Position numbers and translations under genes: made by a program. The notes beneath the pieces are model-generated. The model was given only the letters and a program-made list of their open reading frames with translations, had not been told where the DNA came from and made no database searches. From assembly GCF_030053425.1 (NCBI RefSeq), contig NZ_JASGBI010000001.1:3170001-3234000 (forward strand): a stretch of DNA of 64,000 bases. Reading direction: 5' to 3'. The stretch comes from Lysobacter stagni (GTDB lineage: Bacteria > Pseudomonadota > Gammaproteobacteria > Xanthomonadales > Xanthomonadaceae). This document shows positions 33,782 to 42,519 of this stretch, one piece after another. Position 1 is the stretch's first letter. Each line of letters starts with the position of its first letter.

Positions 33782-34177
33782 TCAGGCTCCCAGCGCGATA
33801 CGGACGACGGCGAGCACGCTGGCGATGGCCGCGAGTGCGCAGACGAAGATGTTGAGCAGGTGCAGCGCGCCTGCCGAGAACGGCGTGTGGACGTAGTCCT
33901 CGATGATCACCTGCACGCCCAGCTTGGCGTGCCAGAACATCGCGATGCTGAAGGCGACCAGCAGGATCGCGTTGCACGGATGCGCGACGGTCGCGCGCAC
34001 GCTGGCGTAGTCGTCGCCGATCAGCGAGACGATCAGGCCGACGGCGTAGATCGACAGGAACACCAGCGCGATGGCGGTGATGCGCTGGACGATGAAGTGG
34101 CCGGTGCCGTCCTTCGCCGAACCCAGGCCACGGGCACTCTTCAGCGGATTGCGCAGGCGGGGCTTGTGCATGCTCAT
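33782..34177 (-). CDS. sdhD: Succinate dehydrogenase membrane anchor subunit
   Basis: 131 aa with three transmembrane helices. [21 protein letters not shown] provides the first helix and [16 protein letters not shown] is the SdhD hallmark (heme and quinone neighbourhood). The start [10 protein letters not shown] at 34177 overlaps the sdhC stop as ATGA. Confidence 0.93.
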   Translation of the reverse strand: MSMHKPRLRNPLKSARGLGSAKDGTGHFIVQRITAIALVFLSIYAVGLIVSLIGDDYASVRATVAHPCNAILLVAFSIAMFWHAKLGVQVIIEDYVHTPFSAGALHLLNIFVCALAAIASVLAVVRIALGA

Positions 34178-34569
34178 GCGCCACCCCGCTGCATCATCGC
34201 GATCACCCAGATCAGCACCGTCAGCGCGAGGCTGCCGAAGATCGAGATCCAGCTGTTGCGCACGAAGGCTTCGATCCGGTAGGCGTAGCCCGCGTCCTGC
34301 ACGAGGTGGCGGATGCCGTTGATCAGATGGAAGGCCAGCGCCCAGCTCCAGCCGAACAGGATCAGGAAACCGATCGCCGAACGCGTGAACGCAGTGAAAA
34401 TGCTCCACGCCTGCGGACCGGCAGCCAGGGCGAGCAGCCCCCAGGCGACGATCAGGCTGCCGACGACCAGGATGACGCCGGTCGCGCGGTGGAGGATCGA
34501 AGTCACCATCTGCACCTGCCAGCGATAGACCTGGAGATGCGGTGACAAGGGACGTTCGCGATTCGCCAT
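34174..34569 (-). CDS. sdhC: Succinate dehydrogenase cytochrome b556 subunit
   Basis: 131 aa. The family start RPLSPHLQVYRWQVQMVTSILHRATG (quinone-site Ser/Arg and heme-region His) and FHLINGIRHLVQDAG are intact, with three transmembrane helices. It anchors complex II and binds heme b with SdhD. Sixty bp separate it from the SDHAF4-like gene upstream. Confidence 0.95.
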   Translation of the reverse strand: MANRERPLSPHLQVYRWQVQMVTSILHRATGVILVVGSLIVAWGLLALAAGPQAWSIFTAFTRSAIGFLILFGWSWALAFHLINGIRHLVQDAGYAYRIEAFVRNSWISIFGSLALTVLIWVIAMMQRGGA

Positions 34570-34629
34570 GGACTTGGCGTTCTCTCGGCTGGGCGGCTGC
34601 GCCGCGTGGCGGGGATGCGTGGTGACGCG

Positions 34630-34794
34630 TCAGAAATCGATGCAGCGGCCGTTCTTTTCCCAATCACCGTAGCGGGTGGGTTCGGGGCCTTCACGCCCGC
34701 CGAACTCTTGCGCCTTCATGTCGCCCGCGGCCGGCGGCGGCTCCGGTGTCGGGGGCGCTTCGGGCGCTTCGACGGGAGTGGTTTGGCCTATCAT
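34630..34794 (-). CDS. SDHAF4-like (DUF1674) succinate dehydrogenase assembly protein
   Basis: 54 aa. After a Pro/Glu-rich N-terminus the conserved DUF1674 end reads EFGGREGPEPTRYGDWEKNG followed by RCIDF, which is the SDHAF4 signature. The eukaryotic homologue binds flavinylated SdhA and aids its joining to SdhB. It is the first gene of the sdh operon here. The ATG at 34794 is only 30 bp from the divergent ygfZ start. The same frame continues upstream as an open but non-conserved shadow of ygfZ. Confidence 0.85.
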   Translation of the reverse strand: MIGQTTPVEAPEAPPTPEPPPAAGDMKAQEFGGREGPEPTRYGDWEKNGRCIDF

Positions 34795-34824
34795 CACGGT
34801 GCTGAATGTTAATTCCCGCCCCCC

Positions 34825-35703
34825 ATGTATGACAACCCGCAGGCCGCGCCCGGCGCGGTTTTCGCCCTGCCCGACCATCGCCTGATCACGCTGATCGGTC
34901 GCGATGCGGCGACATTTGCGCAGGCGCAGTTCATGAACGACGTCGCGCTGCTCGAGCCCGGCCAGTGGCAATGGAGCGGATGGCTGACGCCCAAAGGGCG
35001 CGTGATCGCGCTGTTTGCTGTGCTGAAACGGTCGGATGAGGCGATCTGGCTGGTCCTGCCCGACGCCGAGCCCACCGCCGTGCGCGATGCGCTCAAGCGC
35101 TTCGTATTCCGGGCCAAGGTGGCCATCGAGGTCCGTGACGACCTTCAGGTGACGGGCGCGTTCGCCGCGCCGACCGTGGCCTCCGGCGCACGATTCGCGG
35201 GCGACGACGCCCGGGACGACCTCGAGCTGGACCTCTCCGGCGCCGGCGGCGCACGCACGCTGCGCATTGGCGCTCCCCAGGGCGCGCTGTCGGACGACGC
35301 CGACGCCGCTGCCCGCTGGCACGCGCAGGATCTCCTCCACGGGCTGCCCCGATTGCCGGCCTCCCAGGCGGAACACTGGACGCCACAGCAACTCTCGCTG
35401 GATCGGCTGCGCGCCTTCAGCGTGAAGAAGGGCTGCTACCCGGGACAGGAAATCGTCGCGCGCACGCACTTCCTCGGGCAGGCCAAGCGAGGCCTGGTTC
35501 TGCTCGAATCGGAGATGCCACTGGACGCCGGCGCGGACGTGCACGCCGGACCGCTCGCGCTGGGCAAGACCGTCGCCAGCGGAAACGACGGTCCGCATGC
35601 GCTCGCGCTGGCCGTGATGCCGATCGATCGCGAAGCGTCGCCGCTTCTGGTGGGCACCACGTCGGCACACGAACGCGCCTTGCTGGGCGGCCTTGCCAGG
35701 TGA
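34825..35703 (+). CDS. ygfZ: Folate-binding Fe-S repair protein YgfZ (CAF17/GcvT-like)
   Basis: 292 aa, GcvT-fold. The signature KGCYPGQEIVARTHFLGQAKRGL lies near residues 204-226 with its conserved Cys. YgfZ uses tetrahydrofolate to help synthesis or repair of particular 4Fe-4S enzymes. It is divergent from the sdh operon with only 30 bp between start codons, a meaningful neighbour because complex II and the class I fumarase are Fe-S enzymes. The start MYDNPQAAPG fits. Confidence 0.93.
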   Translation: MYDNPQAAPGAVFALPDHRLITLIGRDAATFAQAQFMNDVALLEPGQWQWSGWLTPKGRVIALFAVLKRSDEAIWLVLPDAEPTAVRDALKRFVFRAKVAIEVRDDLQVTGAFAAPTVASGARFAGDDARDDLELDLSGAGGARTLRIGAPQGALSDDADAAARWHAQDLLHGLPRLPASQAEHWTPQQLSLDRLRAFSVKKGCYPGQEIVARTHFLGQAKRGLVLLESEMPLDAGADVHAGPLALGKTVASGNDGPHALALAVMPIDREASPLLVGTTSAHERALLGGLAR

Positions 35704-35716
35704 TCCCGGCCCGGGA

Positions 35717-37657
35717 TCAGGACTCCTGACCCGAACGCTCACGCCGCCAGTGTTCGTGCCAGGCCTGGAACATCAGCACGTTCCACAGGTGCGTGTGCCA
35801 TTTGCGCTCGCCCGCCAGAAACGCCTGCCACAGGCCGTTCACCGCGTCCGCGTCCAGGTGCCCCTCCGCGCGCAGGCGCGCGGGATCGAGCAATGACGAC
35901 GCCCATTCGCGCAGGTCGCCCTTCAGCCATTCGCTGACCGGCGCACCGAAACCGCGCTTGCCGCGATCGACCATCGAATCGGGCAGGTAACGCCGCAACA
36001 CACGCTTGAGCAGGTGTTTGTTGCCGTCGGGATGGCGCTTGAACACCAGCGGCAAGGACCATGCGAACTCCGCCACGCGCCAGTCCAGCAGCGGCGCGCG
36101 CGCCTCCAGGCTCACGGCCATGCTGGTCCGGTCGACCTTCACCAGCAGGTCCTCGGGGAGGTAGACGCTGAAGTCGGCCAGCATCATCGCGTCGGCCGGC
36201 GTGCCGGCGCCGCGCAGGGGATCGGGTTCGTCGTACAGCGTGTGCGGAAGCGATGCGCCGGGCACCACCGCGGCCGGGTCGCGCCAGCGCGCGATGCGCT
36301 GGCGGTACACCTCGCCGATGCCGCGTGCATCCATCTCCGCCGCCAGCGCCGCGAAACCGCCGGTGCGCGAGGCCTCGCCGTGCTCGCGCGCGCCGCGCGC
36401 CAGCGCCCGGCGCAGCGGCCCGGGAATGCGGCGCAGCCAGCCCCAGTTGCGCAGCGCGCGTTCGTAGCGTTTGTAGCCGAAGAACAGTTCATCGCCGCCG
36501 TCACCCGACAGGGCCACCGTCACGGCCGTTCGCGCCAGGCGCGCGACCAGCGCGGTCGGCACCTGCGACGCGTCGGCGAAGGGTTCGTCGAACATCGCCG
36601 GCAAGGTCGGGACCACCGCGAGCGCGTCGGCGCCGCTGACGTAGAGTTCGGTGTGCTCGGTGTGCAGATGTTCGGCCACTTCACGCGCCAGGTGCGCCTC
36701 GTCGTGGTGCGAGCGTTCGAAACCGATGGTGAAACTGCGCACCGGATGCCGGCTCTGTGCCTGCATCAGCGCGGTGACGACGGAGGAGTCCGTACCGCCT
36801 GACAGGAACACACCCACCGGCACGTCCGCGACCATGCGCAAACCCGTTGCGTCGCGGAGCAGTTCGTCCAGGCGGTTCTCCGCCTCCAGCACGTCGCCGG
36901 TGAACGGCGATGCGATCGCCGCCTGCATGCGCGAGCGTGGATCCCAGTAGCGGCGCTGGTCGCGATGCGGATCGTGCGCGCCGGCACCGCGCGCAACGGC
37001 CGCCGCGTCGATGCGCAGCAGCGCGCCTGGCAGCAGCTTGAAGGTATCCCGATGGATCGCGTGCGGCGCGGGGATGTAGTCCAGCCGCAACAGCAATGCC
37101 AGCGAATCCGGATCGACGCCGTTGTCGAACGCAGGATGCCGCCACAGCGCTTTCAGCTCGGAGCCGAACACGAACGTGTCGCCGGCCCAGCCGTAGTACA
37201 GCGGCTTCTTGCCCACGCGGTCGCGCGCCAGCCACAGGCAGCGCTCCTCGCGGTCCCACAGTGCGATGGCGAACATGCCGTTGCAGCGCGCGACGGTGTC
37301 TTCGATGCCCCACTCCACTACCGCGGCCAGCAGCACTTCGGTGTCGGAATGACCGCGGAACGCATGCCCGCGCGCGACCAGGACTTCGCGCAGTTCGGCG
37401 AAGTTGTAGATCTCGCCGTTGTAGGCCACCACGTAACGATTATCGGCCGAAGCCATCGGCTGATGGCCCAGCGGCGACAGGTCCAGGATGCTCAGCCGGC
37501 GATGCGCGAGCGCGATGCCGGCGGTGTCATCCACCCAGACACCGCGATCGTCGGGACCGCGGTGTTCCAGTGCATCGCCCATCGCGCCGGCCAGCGCGGT
37601 CAGGCGCCCGGCGTCGAGGTCCGGGGTCGGGCGCAACAGACCGGCCAGTCCGCACAT
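35717..37657 (-). CDS. asnB: Asparagine synthase (glutamine-hydrolysing)
   Basis: 646 aa. Cys2 after the initiator Met (MCGLAGLLRPT) is the class II glutaminase nucleophile; the domain continues with RGPDDRGVWVDD, HRRLSILDLSPLGHQPM and YNGEIYNF. The synthetase domain has the PP-loop VGVFLSGGTDSSVVTALM near residue 285 and LSGDGGDELFFGYKRY. It makes Asn from Asp, Gln and ATP. Its size resembles AsnB-like amidotransferases, some of which modify polysaccharides or peptides instead; nothing nearby decides this. Convergent with ygfZ (13 bp). Confidence 0.88.
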   Translation of the reverse strand: MCGLAGLLRPTPDLDAGRLTALAGAMGDALEHRGPDDRGVWVDDTAGIALAHRRLSILDLSPLGHQPMASADNRYVVAYNGEIYNFAELREVLVARGHAFRGHSDTEVLLAAVVEWGIEDTVARCNGMFAIALWDREERCLWLARDRVGKKPLYYGWAGDTFVFGSELKALWRHPAFDNGVDPDSLALLLRLDYIPAPHAIHRDTFKLLPGALLRIDAAAVARGAGAHDPHRDQRRYWDPRSRMQAAIASPFTGDVLEAENRLDELLRDATGLRMVADVPVGVFLSGGTDSSVVTALMQAQSRHPVRSFTIGFERSHHDEAHLAREVAEHLHTEHTELYVSGADALAVVPTLPAMFDEPFADASQVPTALVARLARTAVTVALSGDGGDELFFGYKRYERALRNWGWLRRIPGPLRRALARGAREHGEASRTGGFAALAAEMDARGIGEVYRQRIARWRDPAAVVPGASLPHTLYDEPDPLRGAGTPADAMMLADFSVYLPEDLLVKVDRTSMAVSLEARAPLLDWRVAEFAWSLPLVFKRHPDGNKHLLKRVLRRYLPDSMVDRGKRGFGAPVSEWLKGDLREWASSLLDPARLRAEGHLDADAVNGLWQAFLAGERKWHTHLWNVLMFQAWHEHWRRERSGQES

Positions 37658-37667
37658 GCGTTCGGGC

Positions 37668-39935
37668 TCAGGCCAGACGGTCGGCCGCCGCGACGATGTC
37701 GTCGTCGGACGGAATCACCAGGAACGCGGCGCCCGCGAGCGGCGTGTACGTGTCCACGCCCACCACCCGCTGGAACGGACGCGCGCCGTAACCGCCTTCG
37801 GCGATCGCGGTGAGCACGCCCTCGCCCACGCCGGCGCTATGGCGGCCTTCGTCGACGATGAGGATGCGCTTGGCCGTCTTCGCCTGTTCGCGGATGTAGG
37901 TCTCGTTGAGCGGCACCAGCCAGCGCAGGTCGACCACGCGCGCCTTCCAGCCGTGCTTGCCTTCGATGGTGCGGGCGGCGCGCAGGCTCATCGGCACGCC
38001 ATTGCCGTAGGTGAAGATGACGAGGTCGTCATTGCCTTCGCCGTACACGCGGCCTTCGCCCAGCGTCATCGCCTCATCGGGCTTGGGATACGACGTCAGC
38101 CATTGGCCGTCGCCGGGTTCGTACAGGTCCTTGGTCATGTACAGCGCGATGGGCTCCAGGAACACGCTGACACGGCCATCCACCTTAGCCAGCGCCGTGA
38201 GCGTGCGCAGCATCGTCGCCGCATCGTCGCCGCGCGAGGGACATCCCACCACCAGCCCCGGAATGTCGCGCAGCGCGGTGATCGAGTTGTCGTTGTGGAA
38301 GTGGCCGCCGAAACCGCGCTGGTAGCCCAGGCCCGCGATGCGCACGACCATCGGGTTGGCGTACTGGTTGTTGCTGAAGAACTGCAGCGACGCCGCTTCG
38401 CCGCGGATCTGGTCGCAGGCGTTGTGGAAGTACGCCAGGTACTGGATTTCCGGAATCGGCAGCAGGCCGACGTTGGCGAAACCCTGCGCCATGCCCAGGA
38501 TCATCGTCTCATCGAGCAGCGTGTTGAACACGCGGCGCGGACCGAAGGCCTTCTGCAGCCCCTTGGTCACCGTGTACACACCGCCCTTCTGCGCCACGTC
38601 CTCACCGAACAGCAGCGTCTCGGGATACTTGGCGAACAGGTCGTGCAGCGCGTTGTTGATCTGGATGGCGAGGTGGCGCGGCGGCTGGTTCTCCGGCAGT
38701 TTCGCCTCGCCGCCGAAAACCTCCAGGCGACGCGGCGCGAAATCGGCGCGTTCGGCTTCCTTCTGCACGTTCGCCGGCGTATACGGCGCCAGCGGCGCGA
38801 TCACGTCCTGCAGCCGTTCCAGCTTCGGGCGGCGATCGGCCTCCTCAGCGGCGGCGAAGCACTTCTTCCGCGTCGCTTCGTACAGCTCCAGCACGTCGTC
38901 CTTCGACATCAGGCCCGATTCCAGCGCGATCGCCGCCGAACGCAGCAGCGGATCGGTGGCCTCCACCGCGCACAGCTCCTCGATCGAACGCCATTCGATC
39001 TCGAAGTCCGTGCCGGCGTGGCCCATGATGCGGGTCGTGCGCAGGTGCAGGAACGTCGGTCGGCGCGTGGTGCGGCAATGCTCGACGGCGCGCTGCACGT
39101 CGCCGTAGCCGCTGGCCAGATCGAGGCCGTCGGCGGCGAAGTAATCCAGCCCATCCATGTTGCGGAAGCGGTTGGCGATCCAGCCGCCGGGCGTCTTCAC
39201 CGAGATGCCGATGCCGTTGTCCTCGCACACGAACAGCACGGGCGCGGGCAGCTTCTGGTAGGCCGTCCACGCGGCCGCATTGAACGCGGTCTGCGCGGTG
39301 GCATGGTTGGCGGACGCATCACCGAAGGAACACACGGCGATGCTGTCGTCGGGAATCGGCAACGCATGTCCCAGACGCTTGCCGGCTTCGATGGCGACGG
39401 CGGTGCCCAATGCCTTGGGCAGGTGCGAGGCGATGGTCGAGGTCTGCGGCAACACCCACAACGGCTTGCTGCCCCACACCTTGTGGCGGCCGCCGGAGGC
39501 CGGGTCGTCCTTGCTCGCGGCAAAGCTCAACGCCGAATCCATGATCGGATCCATGCCCGGCAGCTTGCGGAAGCGCTCGGCCATGAAGCCGCCCGAGCGG
39601 TAATGCAGGAACGCCGGATCGGTATGGCGCGTCAGGCGCGCGACCATCGCGTTGCCTTCGTGGCCGCTGGAACCGATGGTGTAGAAAACCTTGTTCTGCA
39701 CGCGCAGCACGCGCGCCATCAGGTCCAGGTGGCGGCTGACCAGCTGCGATTCGAACAGCTCGCGGAAACCGCGCGCGTCGAGCGTGCTGCCGTCGAGGAT
39801 GGCATCGCCCGGTGCGGGGCGCGCATCGGCGCGACCGGCCCAGGCCTTCACGAACTCGGTGAAGTTGACGTCGCAGATCTCGGCCCGGTTCAGGCCTTTC
39901 ATGCGTGCGGGAATCGGATTCGGAATCGCGGACAT
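37668..39935 (-). CDS. Fused alpha-beta 2-oxoacid dehydrogenase E1 component (branched-chain type)
   Basis: 755 aa joining both E1 subunits. Residues about 1-370 are the alpha-type half with the TPP motif (SFGDASANHATAQTAFN and LFVCEDNGIGIS). Residues about 400-750 are the beta-type transketolase half (LLFGEDVAQKGGVYTVTKGLQ, EIQYLAYFHNACDQIRGEAAS). It resembles 2-oxoisovalerate dehydrogenase E1, which decarboxylates branched-chain 2-oxoacids, feeding iso- and anteiso fatty acids in xanthomonads. The start MSAIPNPIPARMKGL at 39935. No E2 or E3 gene is adjacent; the asnB start is 10 bp downstream. Confidence 0.85.
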   Translation of the reverse strand: MSAIPNPIPARMKGLNRAEICDVNFTEFVKAWAGRADARPAPGDAILDGSTLDARGFRELFESQLVSRHLDLMARVLRVQNKVFYTIGSSGHEGNAMVARLTRHTDPAFLHYRSGGFMAERFRKLPGMDPIMDSALSFAASKDDPASGGRHKVWGSKPLWVLPQTSTIASHLPKALGTAVAIEAGKRLGHALPIPDDSIAVCSFGDASANHATAQTAFNAAAWTAYQKLPAPVLFVCEDNGIGISVKTPGGWIANRFRNMDGLDYFAADGLDLASGYGDVQRAVEHCRTTRRPTFLHLRTTRIMGHAGTDFEIEWRSIEELCAVEATDPLLRSAAIALESGLMSKDDVLELYEATRKKCFAAAEEADRRPKLERLQDVIAPLAPYTPANVQKEAERADFAPRRLEVFGGEAKLPENQPPRHLAIQINNALHDLFAKYPETLLFGEDVAQKGGVYTVTKGLQKAFGPRRVFNTLLDETMILGMAQGFANVGLLPIPEIQYLAYFHNACDQIRGEAASLQFFSNNQYANPMVVRIAGLGYQRGFGGHFHNDNSITALRDIPGLVVGCPSRGDDAATMLRTLTALAKVDGRVSVFLEPIALYMTKDLYEPGDGQWLTSYPKPDEAMTLGEGRVYGEGNDDLVIFTYGNGVPMSLRAARTIEGKHGWKARVVDLRWLVPLNETYIREQAKTAKRILIVDEGRHSAGVGEGVLTAIAEGGYGARPFQRVVGVDTYTPLAGAAFLVIPSDDDIVAAADRLA

Positions 39936-39996
39936 GGGCGCTCGTGCTTGCTTCGTCGCCTGCGCAGGCCGGCGACCGGGGGATGGGTGTTCGGGG

Positions 39997-40647
39997 TCAG
40001 TCGGGCAGCGCAAGTCGCGAAGCGGCTTCGACCGGCGGCGACGGCATCGCAAGGAAACGCGGCGTCTGCCGCACGCGCTCCAGCCAGGCCTGCACGGCCG
40101 GGTAGGCAGACAGGTCGAAGCCGCCCTCGCCCGCCACGTCGGTGTAGGCGAACAGCGCGATGTCGGCGATGCCGTAAGCCTCGCCGTTGAACCATTCGTT
40201 CGACTTCAGGTGCTGCTCCATCACGGCCAGCGCCTGGTTTCCACGCTCGCGAAGTTGCGGCAGCGTGGCGCGGCGGGGCGAATCCAGGGGCGTCCAGCCA
40301 CGCACGAAACGTGCGACGGCGATGTAGGGCTCGTGGCTGTACTGCTCGAAGAACAGCCAGCTCAGGACCTGTGCGCGCTGCCATGCGTCGCCCCCCCAGT
40401 ACGGCGTGCCTTCGGCCAGCCAGCACAGGATCGCGTTCGATTCGGTCATGACGCGACCGTCGTCGAGCTCGATCATCGGCACCTTGCCGTTGGGGTTCTT
40501 CGCCAGGTATTCCGGCGTACGCGTCTCGCCGACGGTGCTGTCGACCTCGACCCACTTGAACTCGCGCTCAAGCTGGGTGAGCAGCAGGCGCAGTTTGTGG
40601 CAGTTGCCGGAACTGGAATAGCCGTAGACCGTGATCATGCGCGTCAT
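39997..40647 (-). CDS. Glutathione S-transferase family protein
   Basis: 216 aa. The N-terminal thioredoxin-like domain has YGYSSSGNCHKLRLLL, with Ser/Cys at the catalytic position, the cis-Pro NPNGKVPMIELDDG, and ESNAILCWLAEG that binds the gamma-Glu part of GSH. The C-terminal helical domain includes YGIADIALFAYTDVAGEGGFDLS. It conjugates or transfers glutathione to an unknown electrophile. It overlaps the GNAT gene by 4 bp. MITVYGY, three codons later, is an alternative start. Confidence 0.9.
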   Translation of the reverse strand: MTRMITVYGYSSSGNCHKLRLLLTQLEREFKWVEVDSTVGETRTPEYLAKNPNGKVPMIELDDGRVMTESNAILCWLAEGTPYWGGDAWQRAQVLSWLFFEQYSHEPYIAVARFVRGWTPLDSPRRATLPQLRERGNQALAVMEQHLKSNEWFNGEAYGIADIALFAYTDVAGEGGFDLSAYPAVQAWLERVRQTPRFLAMPSPPVEAASRLALPD

Positions 40648-41201
40648 CCCTTGGGTTGCTGGCGTTCACGCCGCGCGAGCCACTGCCCGCGCGACTGGCC
40701 CCAGATCTCGATGTCCTTCGTGTCGTACGGTGCCGGCAGGCGGCCCACGCGCAGCAATGTCGAGCCGAGCTTGGCGGCGACGGCCTTCGAATTGACGTTG
40801 TCCGGAGCGATGGTGTGGATCACCTCGCTCCAGTGCAGTTCGTCGAACGCCCAGTCGATGGCCGCGACCGCGGCCTCGGGCCCGTAGCCCCGGCCCCAGC
40901 GGTCGCGGACGATGCTCCAGCCGACCTCGGTACCCGGCCAGCCTTCCGGCTGCCAGGGGCCGACGCGGCCGACCCATTCGCCGGTGGCCTTCTCGATCAC
41001 CGAGAACATCGCGGAGCCCTGCAGGTACCACACGCCGACCATCGCGGCGAAGCTGCGGTAGGCGGCCGAACGCGGCTCGATCCCGCCGATGTGGCGCGTG
41101 GCTTCCGCATCGGCCTTGAACGCCGCCCACGCCTCGAAATCGCCGGCCTGCGGCGGCCGCAGGATCAGGCGGGGCGTTTCGAGGGAGGGACCGAGCTGCA
41201 T
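40644..41201 (-). CDS. GNAT-family N-acetyltransferase (RimJ/RimL-like)
   Basis: 185 aa. The opening LETPRLILRPPQAGDFEAWAAF is the RimJ/RimL-type start. The acetyl-CoA loop region is RDRWGRGYGPEAAVAAIDWAFDEL and the C-terminal part is IAPDNVNSKAVAAKLGSTLLR. The acceptor could be a ribosomal protein N-terminus, a small molecule or an antibiotic and cannot be told. It lies 13 bp after the acyl-CoA dehydrogenase stop and overlaps GST. Confidence 0.88.
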   Translation of the reverse strand: MQLGPSLETPRLILRPPQAGDFEAWAAFKADAEATRHIGGIEPRSAAYRSFAAMVGVWYLQGSAMFSVIEKATGEWVGRVGPWQPEGWPGTEVGWSIVRDRWGRGYGPEAAVAAIDWAFDELHWSEVIHTIAPDNVNSKAVAAKLGSTLLRVGRLPAPYDTKDIEIWGQSRGQWLARRERQQPKG

Positions 41202-41214
41202 CGCCGGTCCCTGA

Positions 41215-42378
41215 TCAGAACGCGTTGATGCCGGTGAGTTCGCGGCCGATCACGAGCTGGTGCACGGTTTCGGTGCCCTCGTACGTGATCACCGACTCCA
41301 GGTTCAGCGCGTGACGGATCGCGGCGTGCTCGGTGGTGATGCCGGCGCCGCCGAGCAGATCGCGGCATTCGCGCGCGATGTCGATGGCCATGCGGCAGTT
41401 GTTCCACTTCGCCAGGCTGACCTGCGCCGGCTGCATGTTGCCGGCGTCCTTCAGGCGACCCAGCTGCACCACCAGCAACTGCGCCAGCGTGATGCGACGC
41501 GCCATCTCGGCCATCTTGATCTGAGCGCTCTGCGTCGCCGCGACGGGGCGATCGAACAGGATGCGTTCCTTGGTGTAGTTCAGCGCTTCGTCCAGGCACG
41601 CGATGGCGGCACCGATCGGACCCCAGGTGATGCCGTAGCGCGCCTGCGTGAGGCAACCCAGCGGACCCTTCAGGCCCTTCACGTTGGGCAGGCGGTTGGC
41701 ATCGGGCACGCGCACGTTGTCGAAGAACAGCGAGCTGGTGACGGACGCACGCAGGCTCATCTTGTGCTTGATTTCCTGCGCCGCGAAGCCGGGCATGCCC
41801 TTCTCGACGATGAAGCCCTGGATGCCCTCGTCGGTCTGCGCCCACACGATGGCGATGTCGGCCAGGTTGCCGTTGGTGATCCACATCTTGGAGCCGTTGA
41901 GGACCCAGTCGCCGCCGTCACGCTTGGCATTGGTCTTCATGTTGGCCGGGTCGGAACCGCCGTGCGGCTCGGTCAGACCGAAGCAGCCGATGACCTTGCC
42001 GGCGGCCATGTCCGGCAGCCAGCGCTGGCGCTGCTCTTCGCTGCCGTAGGCGTAGATGGGGTACATGCACAGCGACGACTGCACGCTGACGAAGCTGCGG
42101 ATACCGCTGTCGCCACGTTCCAGTTCCTGGCAGATCAGGCCGTAGCTGACCGCGTTCAGGCCGGCGCAGCCGTACTTCTCGGGCAGCGAGGAGCCCAGCA
42201 GGCCCAGTTCGGCGATCTCGGCGACCAGTTCCTTCGGGAAGCGGCCCTGGTCGAATGCATCGCCGATGATCGGGATCACGCGCTCGTCGGTGAACCGCGC
42301 CACCGTGTCCTGTACGGCACGCTCCTCTTCGCTGAGCAGGGAGCGGACGTCGTAGAGGTCGTACGGATGCAGGGCCAT
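41215..42378 (-). CDS. Acyl-CoA dehydrogenase, glutaryl-CoA dehydrogenase-like
   Basis: 387 aa FAD enzyme. It has IGCFGLTEPHGGSDPANMKT (FAD and substrate contact), WITNGNLADIAIVWAQT, and the C-terminal segment ITTEHAAIRHALNLESVITYEGTETVHQLVIGRELTG. The catalytic Glu lies in TYEGT. The overall pattern (GLLGSSLPEKYGCAGLNAVSYGL, RSFVSVQSSL) matches glutaryl-CoA dehydrogenase, which makes crotonyl-CoA in lysine and tryptophan breakdown. The kynurenine genes at the right edge of the window would give a use for it. I chose MALHPYDLYD at 42378. Confidence 0.88.
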   Translation of the reverse strand: MALHPYDLYDVRSLLSEEERAVQDTVARFTDERVIPIIGDAFDQGRFPKELVAEIAELGLLGSSLPEKYGCAGLNAVSYGLICQELERGDSGIRSFVSVQSSLCMYPIYAYGSEEQRQRWLPDMAAGKVIGCFGLTEPHGGSDPANMKTNAKRDGGDWVLNGSKMWITNGNLADIAIVWAQTDEGIQGFIVEKGMPGFAAQEIKHKMSLRASVTSSLFFDNVRVPDANRLPNVKGLKGPLGCLTQARYGITWGPIGAAIACLDEALNYTKERILFDRPVAATQSAQIKMAEMARRITLAQLLVVQLGRLKDAGNMQPAQVSLAKWNNCRMAIDIARECRDLLGGAGITTEHAAIRHALNLESVITYEGTETVHQLVIGRELTGINAF

Positions 42379-42467
42379 GGCGCACTCGACTGGGGGAAAG
42401 ACCGCCATTGTACGGGGCGTGCGCAGCCGGGGTAAGCCGCGTAAACGCTTGCAGCCCCGCAAATGCA

Positions 42468-42495
42468 GACGGGGCCGGATCGCTCCGGCCCCGTC
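42468..42495 (-). terminator. Strong GC hairpin downstream of the glycine-zipper gene
   Basis: GACGGGGCCGG (42468-42478) and CCGGCCCCGTC (42485-42495), an 11-bp perfect stem with a 6-nt loop, 24 bp after the minus-strand stop at 42520. There is no clear U-tract on the minus strand, so termination is probable but not certain. Confidence 0.6.
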
Positions 42496-42519
42496 GGGGT
42501 GCTGCATGTACGGCGTGGA

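Noticed and set aside
37488..40190. 900-codon plus-strand ORF opposite the fused E1 gene
   Set aside because: Antisense shadow of a complete enzyme. It has no recognisable motif despite its length and no ribosome site.
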